Translations under genes and position numbers: made by a program
Shown: in pieces, positions 8,257 through 15,559 of the stretch
Numbering within the stretch: position 1 is the first letter of the stretch
Layout: each line of letters begins with the position of its first letter
Origin: Flavobacteriales bacterium
GTDB taxonomy: Bacteria; Bacteroidota; Bacteroidia; Flavobacteriales; JABDKJ01
Length of the DNA: 30,018 nucleotides
Assembly (NCBI GenBank): GCA_013002285.1
Contig: JABDKJ010000026.1
Coordinates: 1-30,018, forward strand
Direction: 5' to 3'
Notes under the pieces: generated by a model
Database searches by the model: none
Told to the model about the DNA's origin: nothing
Seen by the model: the letters and a program-made list of their open reading frames with translations, nothing else

Positions 8257-8466
8257 TTCCTTGAATTTCAGAATGATCATACGAAATAAGCAATAGACCA
8301 AATAGATCATTGAAATGCAAAATATGAATCCCGCAACGATGGTGACAAATTCAACGACCCGCTCTGAGAAACTCAAGTACGTGTCATCTTGATCAATTAA
8401 ATATCCTAATGCAGTGAGGAAAGTAGCTAAGGCGACAATGAACGAAAAATTTTTCCTGTGTTCCAT
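8242..8466 (-). CDS. Small two-helix membrane protein (paralogue B)
   Basis: Unknown function. The protein has 74 residues, with helices at about 8-24 and 39-63 and an acidic loop LIDQDDTYLSFSERVVEF between them; a charged tail ends it. It is a divergent paralogue of the 4645-4854 product: shared residues include LTxLGY, DxDxxY, VxEF, I, FIF, IY and FRMI. It stands alone on the minus strand, and its 3' end overlaps trmL by 15 nt. The conserved match to a gene 3.6 kb away on the other strand is the main evidence that this small frame is real. Confidence 0.7.
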   Translation of the reverse strand: MEHRKNFSFIVALATFLTALGYLIDQDDTYLSFSERVVEFVTIVAGFIFCISMIYLVYCLFRMIILKFKELITQ

Positions 8467-8540
8467 ATCGTCTTATTTAGAATACTTAACGCTAGAACAG
8501 CGGATCCATTACATTTTTTTCCATTAAGACTTGGAAAAAC

Positions 8541-8548
8541 TATATTTG
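8541..8548 (+). promoter_or_regulatory. Candidate -7 element for carbonic anhydrase
   Basis: TATATTTG is an exact match to TAnnTTTG, 28 nt before the start codon. The -33 region (8514-8520) is only a T-run rather than a clear TTTG. Confidence 0.45.
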
Positions 8549-8576
8549 AGCGACTTACATAGAACAATTTAAGAAC

Positions 8577-9143
8577 ATGAATAATCAAGAGATCAAAGAA
8601 AGACTAATGACAGGGAACGAGAGATTCGTTGCTGATAAATTAGATGGGAAATTACAAGATAGTTCCAGAAGAGAGAACCTAACTTCAGGTCAAGAACCCT
8701 ACGCGATAATACTAAGCTGTGCTGACAGTCGTGTAGTTCCAGAATTGGCCTTCGACACAGGTTTAGGAGAACTCTTTGTTGTGAGAGTTGCCGGAAATGT
8801 GGCCAATAGCTCATCCATTGCAAGTATAGAATATGCTGTTGCACATTTGGGCACGAAAGTGATCGTAGTGCTTGGCCATGAAAGTTGTGGAGCTGTTACA
8901 GCTGCAGTTTCTGGTGGAGACAACGGCTACAATTTGAATCACTTATTATCTCATTGTGCTCCTGCTGTAAGCGCTATGGGGTCTGACGCACCGATCAATG
9001 ATGTGGTCAAAAAGAATGCAGAGCTAAACGCGAATGAATTGGTCTCACGTTCTAGTATCATCGCTGATGCCGTTAAGAATAGCGGACTGGAGATCATTCC
9101 TGCCTATTACAACTTAGGTTCAGGGAAAGTGGATCTTTTGTAG
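8577..9143 (+). CDS. Beta-class carbonic anhydrase
   Basis: Zinc enzyme interconverting CO2 and bicarbonate. The protein has 188 residues with no signal peptide, so it is cytoplasmic. The zinc site is complete: Cys48 and Asp50-x-Arg52 in CADSRVVPELAFD, His101 and Cys104 in LGHESCGAVTAAV. The N-terminal NNQEIKERLMTGNERFV helix is typical of this clade. It has a good candidate -7 box upstream and is a monocistronic gene or pairs with the UDG gene that starts 31 nt later. A SulP transporter is encoded just upstream, a pairing often linked to bicarbonate handling; that link is inferred here. Confidence 0.93.
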   Translation: MNNQEIKERLMTGNERFVADKLDGKLQDSSRRENLTSGQEPYAIILSCADSRVVPELAFDTGLGELFVVRVAGNVANSSSIASIEYAVAHLGTKVIVVLGHESCGAVTAAVSGGDNGYNLNHLLSHCAPAVSAMGSDAPINDVVKKNAELNANELVSRSSIIADAVKNSGLEIIPAYYNLGSGKVDLL

Positions 9144-9174
9144 TCAGACTCCTACAGATCAATAGCAGATCACT

Positions 9175-9747
9175 TTGAAGAACCTGATCCAAGATATCCG
9201 CAATTGCGCTTTATGTGCGAAGCACCTTGAGTTGGGACCTAGACCTGTATTGGCTGCGAGCAAAAGCAGTAAGGTTATCATCATTGGACAAGCCCCTGGA
9301 ACGGTTGTGCACAAAAGTGGGGTACCATGGGAAGACAAGAGCGGAAAAAACCTCCGTACCTGGATGGAAATAGGCAATGAAACTTTTTACAATGAAGAAA
9401 AAGTAGCTTTGATCCCAATGGGATTCTGTTATCCTGGGAAAGGAAAAAGCGGAGACCTGCCCCCTAGACCTGAATGCGCGCCTAAGTGGCATCCTGAATT
9501 GTTTCAACAATTGAGGCATTCCAAATTGATCTTGCTGATAGGAAAATATGCTCAGGACCATTACCTCGGAAAAACAGCGAAAAGAACGCTAACTGAGACC
9601 GTTAAGAATTTCGAAGACTATCTGCCTAAGTATTTCGTTCTGCCTCACCCTTCTCCAAGGAACAACATCTGGCAGGCAAAAAATCCATGGTTCAAGTTTG
9701 ATGTTATCCCGGCTTTGAGATCAGAGATCAGAAAAATTCTTCCATAA
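9175..9747 (+). CDS. Uracil-DNA glycosylase family protein, Fe-S (family 4-like)
   Basis: Base-excision repair enzyme of the uracil-DNA glycosylase superfamily. The protein has 190 residues. Motif I is GQAPG (residues 38-42) and motif II is HPSPRN near the C-terminus. Four cysteines are at residues 11, 14, 85 and 101; this CxxC ... C-x15-C layout is the one that ligates the 4Fe-4S cluster in family 4 enzymes, so I infer a cluster. Motif I has Gln where family 4 usually has Glu (GEAPG). The start is TTG at 9175; the next Met is at residue 64, past motif I, so TTG must be used. A strong terminator follows the stop at once. Confidence 0.85.
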   Translation: MKNLIQDIRNCALCAKHLELGPRPVLAASKSSKVIIIGQAPGTVVHKSGVPWEDKSGKNLRTWMEIGNETFYNEEKVALIPMGFCYPGKGKSGDLPPRPECAPKWHPELFQQLRHSKLILLIGKYAQDHYLGKTAKRTLTETVKNFEDYLPKYFVLPHPSPRNNIWQAKNPWFKFDVIPALRSEIRKILP

Positions 9748-9775
9748 AAAAGGGCAGCCAAATGGCTGCCCTTTT
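9748..9775 (+). terminator. Strong Rho-independent terminator (bidirectional)
   Basis: A perfect 8-bp GC-rich stem GGGCAGCC (9752-9759) / GGCTGCCC (9764-9771) with an AAAT loop is flanked by AAAA and TTTT. It directly follows the UDG stop and faces the end of the convergent DoxX-like gene, so it can serve both strands. Confidence 0.9.
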
Positions 9776-9830
9776 CTGTTACGAAACAGAAGATCTCTTA
9801 TGCCTTGAATATTTCGGCAAAACGGTATTT

Positions 9831-10172
9831 CTACGCAAATACCAAAATAAAACTCAAGACCAAACCGATCAACGCTCCCATAATATTTCCCATATCGCGA
9901 AGAATATGGAACATGCCTGCATTGAACAATATGGCAATTAGGAATGTCAGCGCAAGAGGAACAAATTTTACTACGAGCAAGGCAAGTCCTTCAGCCGCTT
10001 CCAACTCTCCTATCAATTTTATTAATCCTGACGAAACATATATTCCCATCAAAATACCTCCATCACCCTCGACAGGTGGAAAAGGAATAAAGCCCATGAA
10101 CTTGATTAAACCGAATGTGATCATGAACAAGCCTAACAGGATGCGGACCACCATTACTACTTTTGGATCCAT
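9831..10172 (-). CDS. DoxX-like four-helix membrane protein
   Basis: Inner-membrane protein of the broad DoxX/DoxD-like group; its function is unknown. The protein has 113 residues from ATG 10172 (MDPKVVMVVRILLGLFMITF); an upstream TTG at 10193 would add seven residues. Four hydrophobic segments are evident at about 6-26, 43-70, 73-88 and 93-113, with FGLIKFMGFIPFPP after the first, a pattern common in this group. It is monocistronic on the minus strand, convergent with the UDG gene across a shared terminator. Confidence 0.75.
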   Translation of the reverse strand: MDPKVVMVVRILLGLFMITFGLIKFMGFIPFPPVEGDGGILMGIYVSSGLIKLIGELEAAEGLALLVVKFVPLALTFLIAILFNAGMFHILRDMGNIMGALIGLVLSFILVFA

Positions 10173-10296
10173 ATGTCTATTTTTATTGATCAATTGTCAG
10201 TATTGAACTTAGAAAAGGAAAAAGCTATAAAACAGAACTTGAACAGGCTTTGTTCACTGACATATATTAATGAATATCAGGCTATTAAAGTCAATA

Positions 10297-10327
10297 TTTT
10301 GGGATTAGAGATATCACACTATCTTTA
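10297..10327 (+). promoter_or_regulatory. Candidate promoter for the TfoX-N gene
   Basis: TTTTG at 10297-10301 and TATCTTTA at 10320-10327 are 18 nt apart, which fits the Bacteroidota promoter with one mismatch in the -7 box. The predicted leader is about 14 nt. Confidence 0.4.
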
Positions 10328-10345
10328 AACAATTAAGTATTCAAC

Positions 10346-10669
10346 ATGGGAATTAAGGGAGATAAAATGACTCAAGGTTCTGTTTTGTCGGCAGAGATAC
10401 TTTTAGAAAAGCTAGTAGGCCTTGGAGACATCACTTCTAAGAAAATGTTCGGTGGCCATGGTATTTTCCATGAGGGTAAAATGTTTGGCATCATCGACTC
10501 AAAAGGCAAAGGTTTTATGAAGGCAGATGAAGAAATGAAAGAAGAAATGGTAAATATGGGTGCAGAGCAACACAGTCGAATGCCATATTACAGTATCTCT
10601 GACGCCATTTTCAAAGACCAGAATAAATTGAAAGCCTTAGCTAAAAGATCGATCGACCTTTCAAAATAA
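10346..10669 (+). CDS. TfoX N-terminal-domain protein
   Basis: Small cytoplasmic protein of the TfoX_N family. In gammaproteobacteria the domain is part of the competence regulator Sxy/TfoX; stand-alone copies like this one have no assigned role. The protein has 107 residues. The family core is clear: KKMFGGHGIFHEGKMFGII at about residues 32-50, a Lys/Glu-rich centre and MPYYSISDAIF near 80. Its stop is directly followed by the ATG of the Imm17-like gene (TAA-ATG with no gap), so the two are one transcript. Confidence 0.85.
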   Translation: MGIKGDKMTQGSVLSAEILLEKLVGLGDITSKKMFGGHGIFHEGKMFGIIDSKGKGFMKADEEMKEEMVNMGAEQHSRMPYYSISDAIFKDQNKLKALAKRSIDLSK

Positions 10670-10894
10670 ATGGAAGAATACAAACCCATCATCTCTGTGG
10701 TAATTCCAGCAGCAGCAGGACTTTTTTGCATCCTTGCGAGTATTTTAAATTGGGACTTTTTCTTTGAGAACAGAAAAGCCAGTTTTTTTATGTCTTTATT
10801 CGGCAGAAAAGTTTCTCGGATATTCTATGCACTTTTTGGTCTTTTTCTTTTCTACATAGCTTTTAAGATTTATACAGTGCAATGGACAGAATAA
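10670..10894 (+). CDS. Imm17-like small membrane protein
   Basis: A protein of 74 residues with two membrane helices (about 7-27 and 49-67). It matches, from memory, the pattern of the Imm17 family: a first helix ending ILASILNWDFFFENRKA, then F-x-x-x-FGRKVSRIFYALFG leading into the second helix. Imm17 proteins are named as predicted immunity proteins of polymorphic toxins, but many occur without any toxin, as here: no toxin frame is seen on either side. It abuts the TfoX-N gene. The family assignment is moderate; immunity function is not supported by context. Confidence 0.65.
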   Translation: MEEYKPIISVVIPAAAGLFCILASILNWDFFFENRKASFFMSLFGRKVSRIFYALFGLFLFYIAFKIYTVQWTE

Positions 10895-11260
10895 GTTCAG
10901 TAGATTCTTGGAAAAGAATACTTTCCAAAACTTTTCTACCCTCGTCCATTGCACCGTTCTCCCAAAGTCCTTCAACTACTTTTATATAGTGTTCGGCCTA
11001 TGCACAGCGCTTGTTCATCACGGTTTGTTTCAAGGTTAATAATTCATCGGGCTCTCACCGACATTGTTCTTATAAAAATAATTTTCCGTTTCCCGGAACT
11101 GGAGTCTATGAGAATTTCAAGATGTACATATCCATGCGGTCAGGAAACTCGCTCTCACCCAGAATGAGGCATTTAATTCGGAATATGTTACTCTCTTTTT
11201 GCATTTTCATTTTGCAATAGGATAAATAGACCAAGCAAAGTAGAATAGGTTGCCTTTTGC
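10895..11260. other. Gene-poor stretch, possible decayed minus-strand gene
   Basis: About 365 nt with no convincing intact gene. On the minus strand three protein-like pieces lie one after another in different frames: up to a stop at 11106 (containing LGESEFPDRMDMYILKFS), 11116-11036 (containing LQFRETENYFYKNNVGES) and 10997-10863 (containing VEGLWENGAMDEGRKVLESI). None has a plausible full-length frame. They may be remnants of a broken gene or chance. An 11-bp inverted repeat (10877-10887 / 10944-10954) with a 7-bp hairpin inside it (10908-10914 / 10922-10928) overlaps the Imm17-like gene end. Confidence 0.3.
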
Positions 11261-11290
11261 AAAAAAAAAGCGACCAAAATGGTCGCTTTC
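11260..11290 (-). terminator. Rho-independent terminator of the DUF1761 gene
   Basis: On the minus strand the stem AAAGCGACCA / TGGTCGCTTT with a 3-nt loop (plus 11267-11289) is followed by a run of nine T (A-run at 11261-11269 on the plus strand). It lies 21 nt past the DUF1761 stop. Confidence 0.85.
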
Positions 11291-11310
11291 TGAATTCAAG
11301 ATTTTTTTTC

Positions 11311-11751
11311 TTAGGGCTGAGGCATAACAACAGCTACATTCATTACATCGACAATTCCACCAATCAGAGCAAGTGTAATGATCCAATACCCAGCGTTTAT
11401 CAGCATATTTGACCACGACTTCTGCTCAAACAATCCATTAGTGATGAAGATAGGTATCACAAAGAATAAACTTATGATGACGCCATGTGCGGCTCCATGT
11501 TTAAAAGTGTCAAATTCAGGAACATCCTGTCCGACACCATTGCAGAAAACGAACATAAAAAAAGCTATAAATGCTGACATTAGGAATGACACCCCGAAGG
11601 TAACGGCCATATTTGCTTCTTTTATCTTTTCATCTGTCATTCCGATCGAATCCATCCAAACTCTGCCAAACAAAGCTTTGTGATAATAAATGAACCCTAC
11701 GACCATCGGAACAAGAGCCGCAAGCACGATAGATAACCAATTAATTTCCAT
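11311..11751 (-). CDS. DUF1761-family membrane protein
   Basis: Inner-membrane protein of DUF1761; its function is unknown. The protein has 146 residues from ATG 11751 (MEINWLSIVLAALVPMVVGF); an upstream in-frame start at 11784 would add an unlikely polar leader. There are four hydrophobic helices at about 5-24, 49-70, 86-105 and 116-138. Family traits seen are the first helix followed by FIYYHKALFGRVWMDSIGM, the HGAAHGV motif before helix three, and a LFEQKSWSNMLINAGYW segment before helix four. It is monocistronic, with a strong terminator 3' and a possible -7 box TATATTTA (plus 11773-11780) 5'. Confidence 0.85.
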   Translation of the reverse strand: MEINWLSIVLAALVPMVVGFIYYHKALFGRVWMDSIGMTDEKIKEANMAVTFGVSFLMSAFIAFFMFVFCNGVGQDVPEFDTFKHGAAHGVIISLFFVIPIFITNGLFEQKSWSNMLINAGYWIITLALIGGIVDVMNVAVVMPQP

Positions 11752-11849
11752 TGTTGTTAGATTTAGTGTAGTTAAATATATCAATTTTCCGTTGCCTCAT
11801 ATTCATGGTTTCTGAATATAAACCAATGTAATTCATTAATTATCACAAA

Positions 11850-11885
11850 CAAAAAACTCCCCTTCAGCATTCGCTGAAAAGGAGT
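11850..11885 (-). terminator. Rho-independent terminator of the 57-residue gene
   Basis: Read on the minus strand, ACTCCTTTTCAGC pairs over 13 bp with GCTGAAGGGGAGT (two G-U pairs, ATTC/GAAT loop; plus 11856-11885), then a run of six T. On the plus strand the same two positions are C-A mismatches, so the structure is built for the minus strand. It lies 57 nt past the stop at 11942. Confidence 0.8.
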
Positions 11886-11941
11886 ATAGTCTTAAAATAA
11901 TATGTTTTTCTATGTGTTTCTCTACACGATAGTTCTGTTTC

Positions 11942-12115
11942 TTACTTAAGTCTTGCGGCTTGATCTTTACCTAAAACTCTCCAGCACTCATGCGAGCCAC
12001 TTTGAGATTTTGTCACCGCAAAAAATCTTCCACTTTTTTCTCTTACTTCGTATTCGTCCGTCTCAAATTTCGACTTACTTTTTACATCGTAAAAACTCAA
12101 TTTTTCTTTCGCCAT
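11942..12115 (-). CDS. Small conserved protein, 57 residues, unknown function
   Basis: A complete short gene from ATG 12115 to TAA 11942, below the usual 60-codon cut-off. The protein starts MAKEKLSFYDVKSKSKFETD, then has EYEVREKSGRFFAVTKSQSG and ends with CWRVLGKDQAARLK. It is basic, soluble and rich in alternating hydrophobic and charged residues, as in a small beta domain. The YDVK-x-KxKF and Y-x-V-x-x-K-x-G-R-x-F-A-V pattern resembles small conserved proteins I recall from Bacteroidota and archaea that carry no assigned function. Support for a real gene comes from its own downstream minus-strand terminator and codon-like composition. A candidate -7 box TATATTTA sits at plus 12142-12149. 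Confidence 0.75.
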   Translation of the reverse strand: MAKEKLSFYDVKSKSKFETDEYEVREKSGRFFAVTKSQSGSHECWRVLGKDQAARLK

Positions 12116-12141
12116 TTTTCTAAATTTTAATGTATTAATTC

Positions 12142-12149
12142 TAAATATA
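12142..12149 (-). promoter_or_regulatory. Candidate -7 element for the 57-residue gene
   Basis: Minus strand TATATTTA, one base off TAnnTTTG, 26 nt before the start codon. A second copy, TATATTTC, lies just upstream. No clear -33 element was found. Confidence 0.3.
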
Positions 12150-12214
12150 ACGAAATATATCCTAAAAACCTATATATGAGCACCTTAGAGCTCGCCACTT
12201 ATCAACGATCCAAT

Positions 12215-12246
12215 ATTTCCCACACAGGGAAATGATCCCTATTTCC
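12215..12246 (-). repeat. Three-part alternating hairpin sequence
   Basis: ATTTCCC (12215-12221), GGGAAAT (12227-12233) and ATTTCC (12241-12246) lie in a row on the plus strand, so the central element can pair with either neighbour and the two hairpins exclude each other. The stretch lies between the rRNA methyltransferase end and the 57-residue gene, both on the minus strand. There is no T-run. Confidence 0.4.
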
Positions 12247-12267
12247 GAGTGTAATCAGTAGAGAATT

Positions 12268-12999
12268 CTAGCTATGAAAAGCATAGTTCAGGAAGATCCC
12301 ACAGGCAACAGCAGCATTCAAGGATTCTGAACCTCCTAAGCGCGGGATCTTGCGCTCATGAGTGCAAATACCCAATAGTTCCGAAGAAAGTCCCCTACTT
12401 TCATTTCCAATGAGCAACAGACCCTTTTTAGGAGCATTCACTGTAGTGACCTGCTCTCCGGACAAAGTAGTTCCAAATATATCTATATCATTGTTTTTCA
12501 GCTTATTACAGTATTCTAGCAAATCTACATATTCAACAATCACTCGGAATATACTGCCCATGCTAGCCTGTATCACTTTAGGATTGTACTTCTCTACTGT
12601 ATCTTCAGAACAGATCACCGTTTTCACACCAAACCAGTCGCAAGTCCTTATGATTGTTCCTAGGTTTCCCGGGTCCTGGATATGGTCCAGTCCTAGATAG
12701 AGTTCTTCTTTGGGGAGTGGGCTATATTCTGTGTTTAAATACGGTAGCAACGCAAGTGCCGAAGATGGGTTTTTCAAAGCTGAAATACGCCCCATTTCTG
12801 ACGACTTTATTTTGTGGAAATTAGGCAAATTCTCGTACAAAGGCTCATTTTCTGTGCTGTAAAGCGCATTTATGGGTACGTTATTTGCAATGATCTCCCT
12901 GACCATTTTCGGACCTTCGACAATGAATTGTTTATGCTGCTCTCTGAACTTTTTTTGATGTAAAGAGCGTATATGTTTAATGTCGCTTTTGTTGATCAT
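12268..12999 (-). CDS. SpoU/TrmH-family RNA 2'-O-methyltransferase (RlmB-like)
   Basis: SAM-dependent rRNA or tRNA ribose methyltransferase with SPOUT fold. The protein has 243 residues: an N-terminal substrate-binding domain with FIVEGPKMVREI near residue 25, then the three SpoU motifs: LGLDHIQDPGNLGTIIRTCDWFG (motif 1, about residues 102-124), LLLIGNESRGLSSELL (motif 2) and KIPRLGGSESLNAAVACGIF (motif 3). The target nucleotide cannot be told from the sequence. The start ATG at 12999 is divergent from the BamA-like gene, and the two 5' ends lie within about 25 nt of each other, so each promoter must lie in or near the other gene. Confidence 0.88.
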   Translation of the reverse strand: MINKSDIKHIRSLHQKKFREQHKQFIVEGPKMVREIIANNVPINALYSTENEPLYENLPNFHKIKSSEMGRISALKNPSSALALLPYLNTEYSPLPKEELYLGLDHIQDPGNLGTIIRTCDWFGVKTVICSEDTVEKYNPKVIQASMGSIFRVIVEYVDLLEYCNKLKNNDIDIFGTTLSGEQVTTVNAPKKGLLLIGNESRGLSSELLGICTHERKIPRLGGSESLNAAVACGIFLNYAFHS

Positions 13000-13024
13000 T
13001 CAAAATGTGCACTTTCGTAGAAAA

Positions 13025-15490
13025 TTGAGAAAAACGCCACAAGACATATCACTCTTTTTAAGAGCCCAACGCACCCTCCTTCTTGGCCTATTGTGTTTCT
13101 CTTTCTTGACTGCCTGTGGACCTTCTCGTAGATTGCAAGAAGGTGAATATTTCCTAAAAAAACAAAAGATCCTGAATTCGCCTTCAGACCTTGATAGTGA
13201 AGAAGTGCATGCCAATTTGAAACAAAAGACAAACAGAAAATTATTTGGTCTAATTCGTTTCAATCTGCAGATGTATAACTTACCAAACCCCGATAAAATA
13301 CCGAAAAGAACCATTAAGAAGATAGAGCGCCTGGAACGGAAAAACCAGAAAAGGTTAAGCAAGGGTAAAGACACTAAGGAAATGAAACCTGCCGCTTATT
13401 GGTTGCAAAATGTCGTGGGTGAGGCACCCGTTCTATTGGATTCGACCGCGATAGTAAACTCAAGAAAAGCACTCCAGAAATATTTTATGGCAAAGGGATT
13501 TTTTGACAATGTTGTAAGGGATTCTGTTGTCTTTAAAAAACCCGATAGTAAGAAAAGAGCAAAGGTCTATTACAAAGTTGAACCGGGTCTTCCTTATCGC
13601 GTAAACAAGAGAGAATTTCCAATGCACCCTAATCTCGAAAAATTGGTTAAAGAGATCCCAAATTATCCCATGATCAAAGAAGGTGATAGATTTGATGTGG
13701 ACATAATGGATGAAGAACGAGAGCTTATCTCTGATAAACTGCGGGATAATGGATACTACTTTTTCAATAAGGATTTCATTTATTTCAAAGCAGACAGCGC
13801 TATCGGAAACAGGAAGGTGGATCTATTGGCTGGTATCCAAGGAAGTGATCTAAGAGATTCGATACCAAATGACCTTATTCGAACATGGCGGATAAATACA
13901 ATTACAGTTGAGCAGTTTGGAGGGAGAACACATAAAGACACTACCGGATCAAAGGGTCATTTTTTCCTGGATGCTCACACAATGGCAGTAAAACCAGAAG
14001 CTATCATTCCGCATATCCTTTTTAAACGAGGGAGTTATTTCAAAGAAAGCGTAATAGAGCGCACTTACCGTAGATTGTTGGCACTGCCTGTTTTTAGTAA
14101 TGTGAACATTTCATTCGAAAGATCTGCCATAGATGGGTATCTGGATTGTAATATTAAGTTGAGAAAAAGCAAGAAACAGAGTTTTTCCATTGAAACAAAA
14201 GGCACCAACAGTTCTGGTTTTCTTGGCATAGAAGGCGACCTTGTCTATAGAAACAAGAATATTTTCAAAGGAGCAGAATTACTTACCGTTAAATTGAGAG
14301 GTGGTATCCAGTCTCAAGCACCACTGACTGAAGATGGAAACGAGAACCCAAACAACATAAGCCTGAATACTATCGAGTTCGGACCCGAGGTGAGCGTTCA
14401 ATTCCCTAAATTTCTCTTGCCAATATCCCAGAATAAATTTGCAAGATCATCAAACCCAAAAACCAATATAACAGGCTCATTCAATTTTCAATCAAGGCCT
14501 GATTACAAGCGCTCAATAAGCAACCTTAACTTTGGATATTCATGGTCGGAAACCTCTACTAAAAAACATTTCATAAATCCATTTGAGGTAAGTGTGATCA
14601 AAATTGACCCATCTGAAGAGTTTTCTCAAAGGCTTGATGAACTCAATAATAGGCTTCTCGTTGATGCTTATAAAGATCACTTCATAACCTCCACACTTTA
14701 TGGTTTCAATTTTAATAGCCAGCGAAAACGTTCTCAACGAAGAGCTTTTTTCTATCAGGGAACTGCAGAGTCTTCTGGGTCATTGCTTAGAGGTTTGCAC
14801 AAGTTGTTCAATGCCGATCAGGACAGCACAGGATCATATTCTATGTTCAATATTCGCTTTGCGCAATTCGTGAAAACGGATCACGACTTTAGATATTACA
14901 GGTATTTTTCGGATAAGAGTAGCTTGGCTTTTCGTTTCGCAGCCGGTATAGGTGTACCTCTTCAAAATCTGGATGTTCTGCCATTCTCGGAAAGTTTCTT
15001 TGCTGGAGGATCTTCTGGAATAAGAGCGTGGCAAGCTAGAAGCTTGGGTCCAGGATCTTATTTTGAACCTAACACAACACTTGATAAGATCGGAGACATA
15101 CACCTGGAGGCCAATTTGGAATATCGCTTTGATGTCATTGACTATCTAGAAGGTGCACTTTTTTATGATGCCGGCAATATCTGGCTAATAGATGAGGACC
15201 CATTGAGACCCGGAAGTTCTTTAAAGGCAAATGAATTCCTGGATGAGGTCGCCATGGGTGCTGGAATTGGGATACGTTTAGATTTTGACTTCTTCATTAT
15301 CCGTTTAGATGTTGGCACACAATTAAAAGACCCTGCACTTGAAAAAGGCGAACGATGGTTCTATCAACCAAAAGCACTTTACAATACTGCCATAGACGAT
15401 TACAACTCTACCCTTAGCGAACCTGATAATTTCTTGAGTTATTACCAACAGCGTTATACGTTCAATTTGGGTATTAACTACCCGTTTTGA
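13025..15490 (+). CDS. BamA/TamA-family outer-membrane lipoprotein
   Basis: Omp85-superfamily barrel, probably in outer-membrane protein assembly or translocation. From the TTG at 13025 the protein has 821 residues; the frame stays open back to ATG 12980, but that start would overlap the divergent methyltransferase gene head-on. A lipoprotein signal ends in LLCFSFLTAC, so the N-terminus is lipid-anchored. POTRA-like domains follow (for example the VKPEAIIPHILFKRGSYFKE segment near residue 330), then the barrel with GLGFxGG-like FFAGGSSGIRAWQARSLGPGS, LEANLEYRFDVIDYLEGALF and a final strand RYTFNLGINYPF ending in Phe, the normal beta signal. The lipobox sets it apart from canonical BamA; TamA-like proteins of Bacteroidota often look this way. 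Confidence 0.87.
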   Translation: MRKTPQDISLFLRAQRTLLLGLLCFSFLTACGPSRRLQEGEYFLKKQKILNSPSDLDSEEVHANLKQKTNRKLFGLIRFNLQMYNLPNPDKIPKRTIKKIERLERKNQKRLSKGKDTKEMKPAAYWLQNVVGEAPVLLDSTAIVNSRKALQKYFMAKGFFDNVVRDSVVFKKPDSKKRAKVYYKVEPGLPYRVNKREFPMHPNLEKLVKEIPNYPMIKEGDRFDVDIMDEERELISDKLRDNGYYFFNKDFIYFKADSAIGNRKVDLLAGIQGSDLRDSIPNDLIRTWRINTITVEQFGGRTHKDTTGSKGHFFLDAHTMAVKPEAIIPHILFKRGSYFKESVIERTYRRLLALPVFSNVNISFERSAIDGYLDCNIKLRKSKKQSFSIETKGTNSSGFLGIEGDLVYRNKNIFKGAELLTVKLRGGIQSQAPLTEDGNENPNNISLNTIEFGPEVSVQFPKFLLPISQNKFARSSNPKTNITGSFNFQSRPDYKRSISNLNFGYSWSETSTKKHFINPFEVSVIKIDPSEEFSQRLDELNNRLLVDAYKDHFITSTLYGFNFNSQRKRSQRRAFFYQGTAESSGSLLRGLHKLFNADQDSTGSYSMFNIRFAQFVKTDHDFRYYRYFSDKSSLAFRFAAGIGVPLQNLDVLPFSESFFAGGSSGIRAWQARSLGPGSYFEPNTTLDKIGDIHLEANLEYRFDVIDYLEGALFYDAGNIWLIDEDPLRPGSSLKANEFLDEVAMGAGIGIRLDFDFFIIRLDVGTQLKDPALEKGERWFYQPKALYNTAIDDYNSTLSEPDNFLSYYQQRYTFNLGINYPF

Positions 15491-15559
15491 GTTTGAAGTC
15501 TCTTTTGATCGGTCAGGATGTAGATAAAAAATACATGATCTAAATCCTTAGTTATCAAT

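Noticed and set aside
9805..10206. 133-codon plus-strand frame
   Set aside because: It is the complement of the DoxX-like gene; the minus strand gives a clean four-helix protein, the plus strand a Lys/Asn/Pro-rich one.
10877..10954. 11-bp perfect inverted repeat as a mobile-element end or attachment site
   Set aside because: A repeat of this length and spacing is expected about once by chance in 30 kb, and no recombinase or target duplication is nearby.
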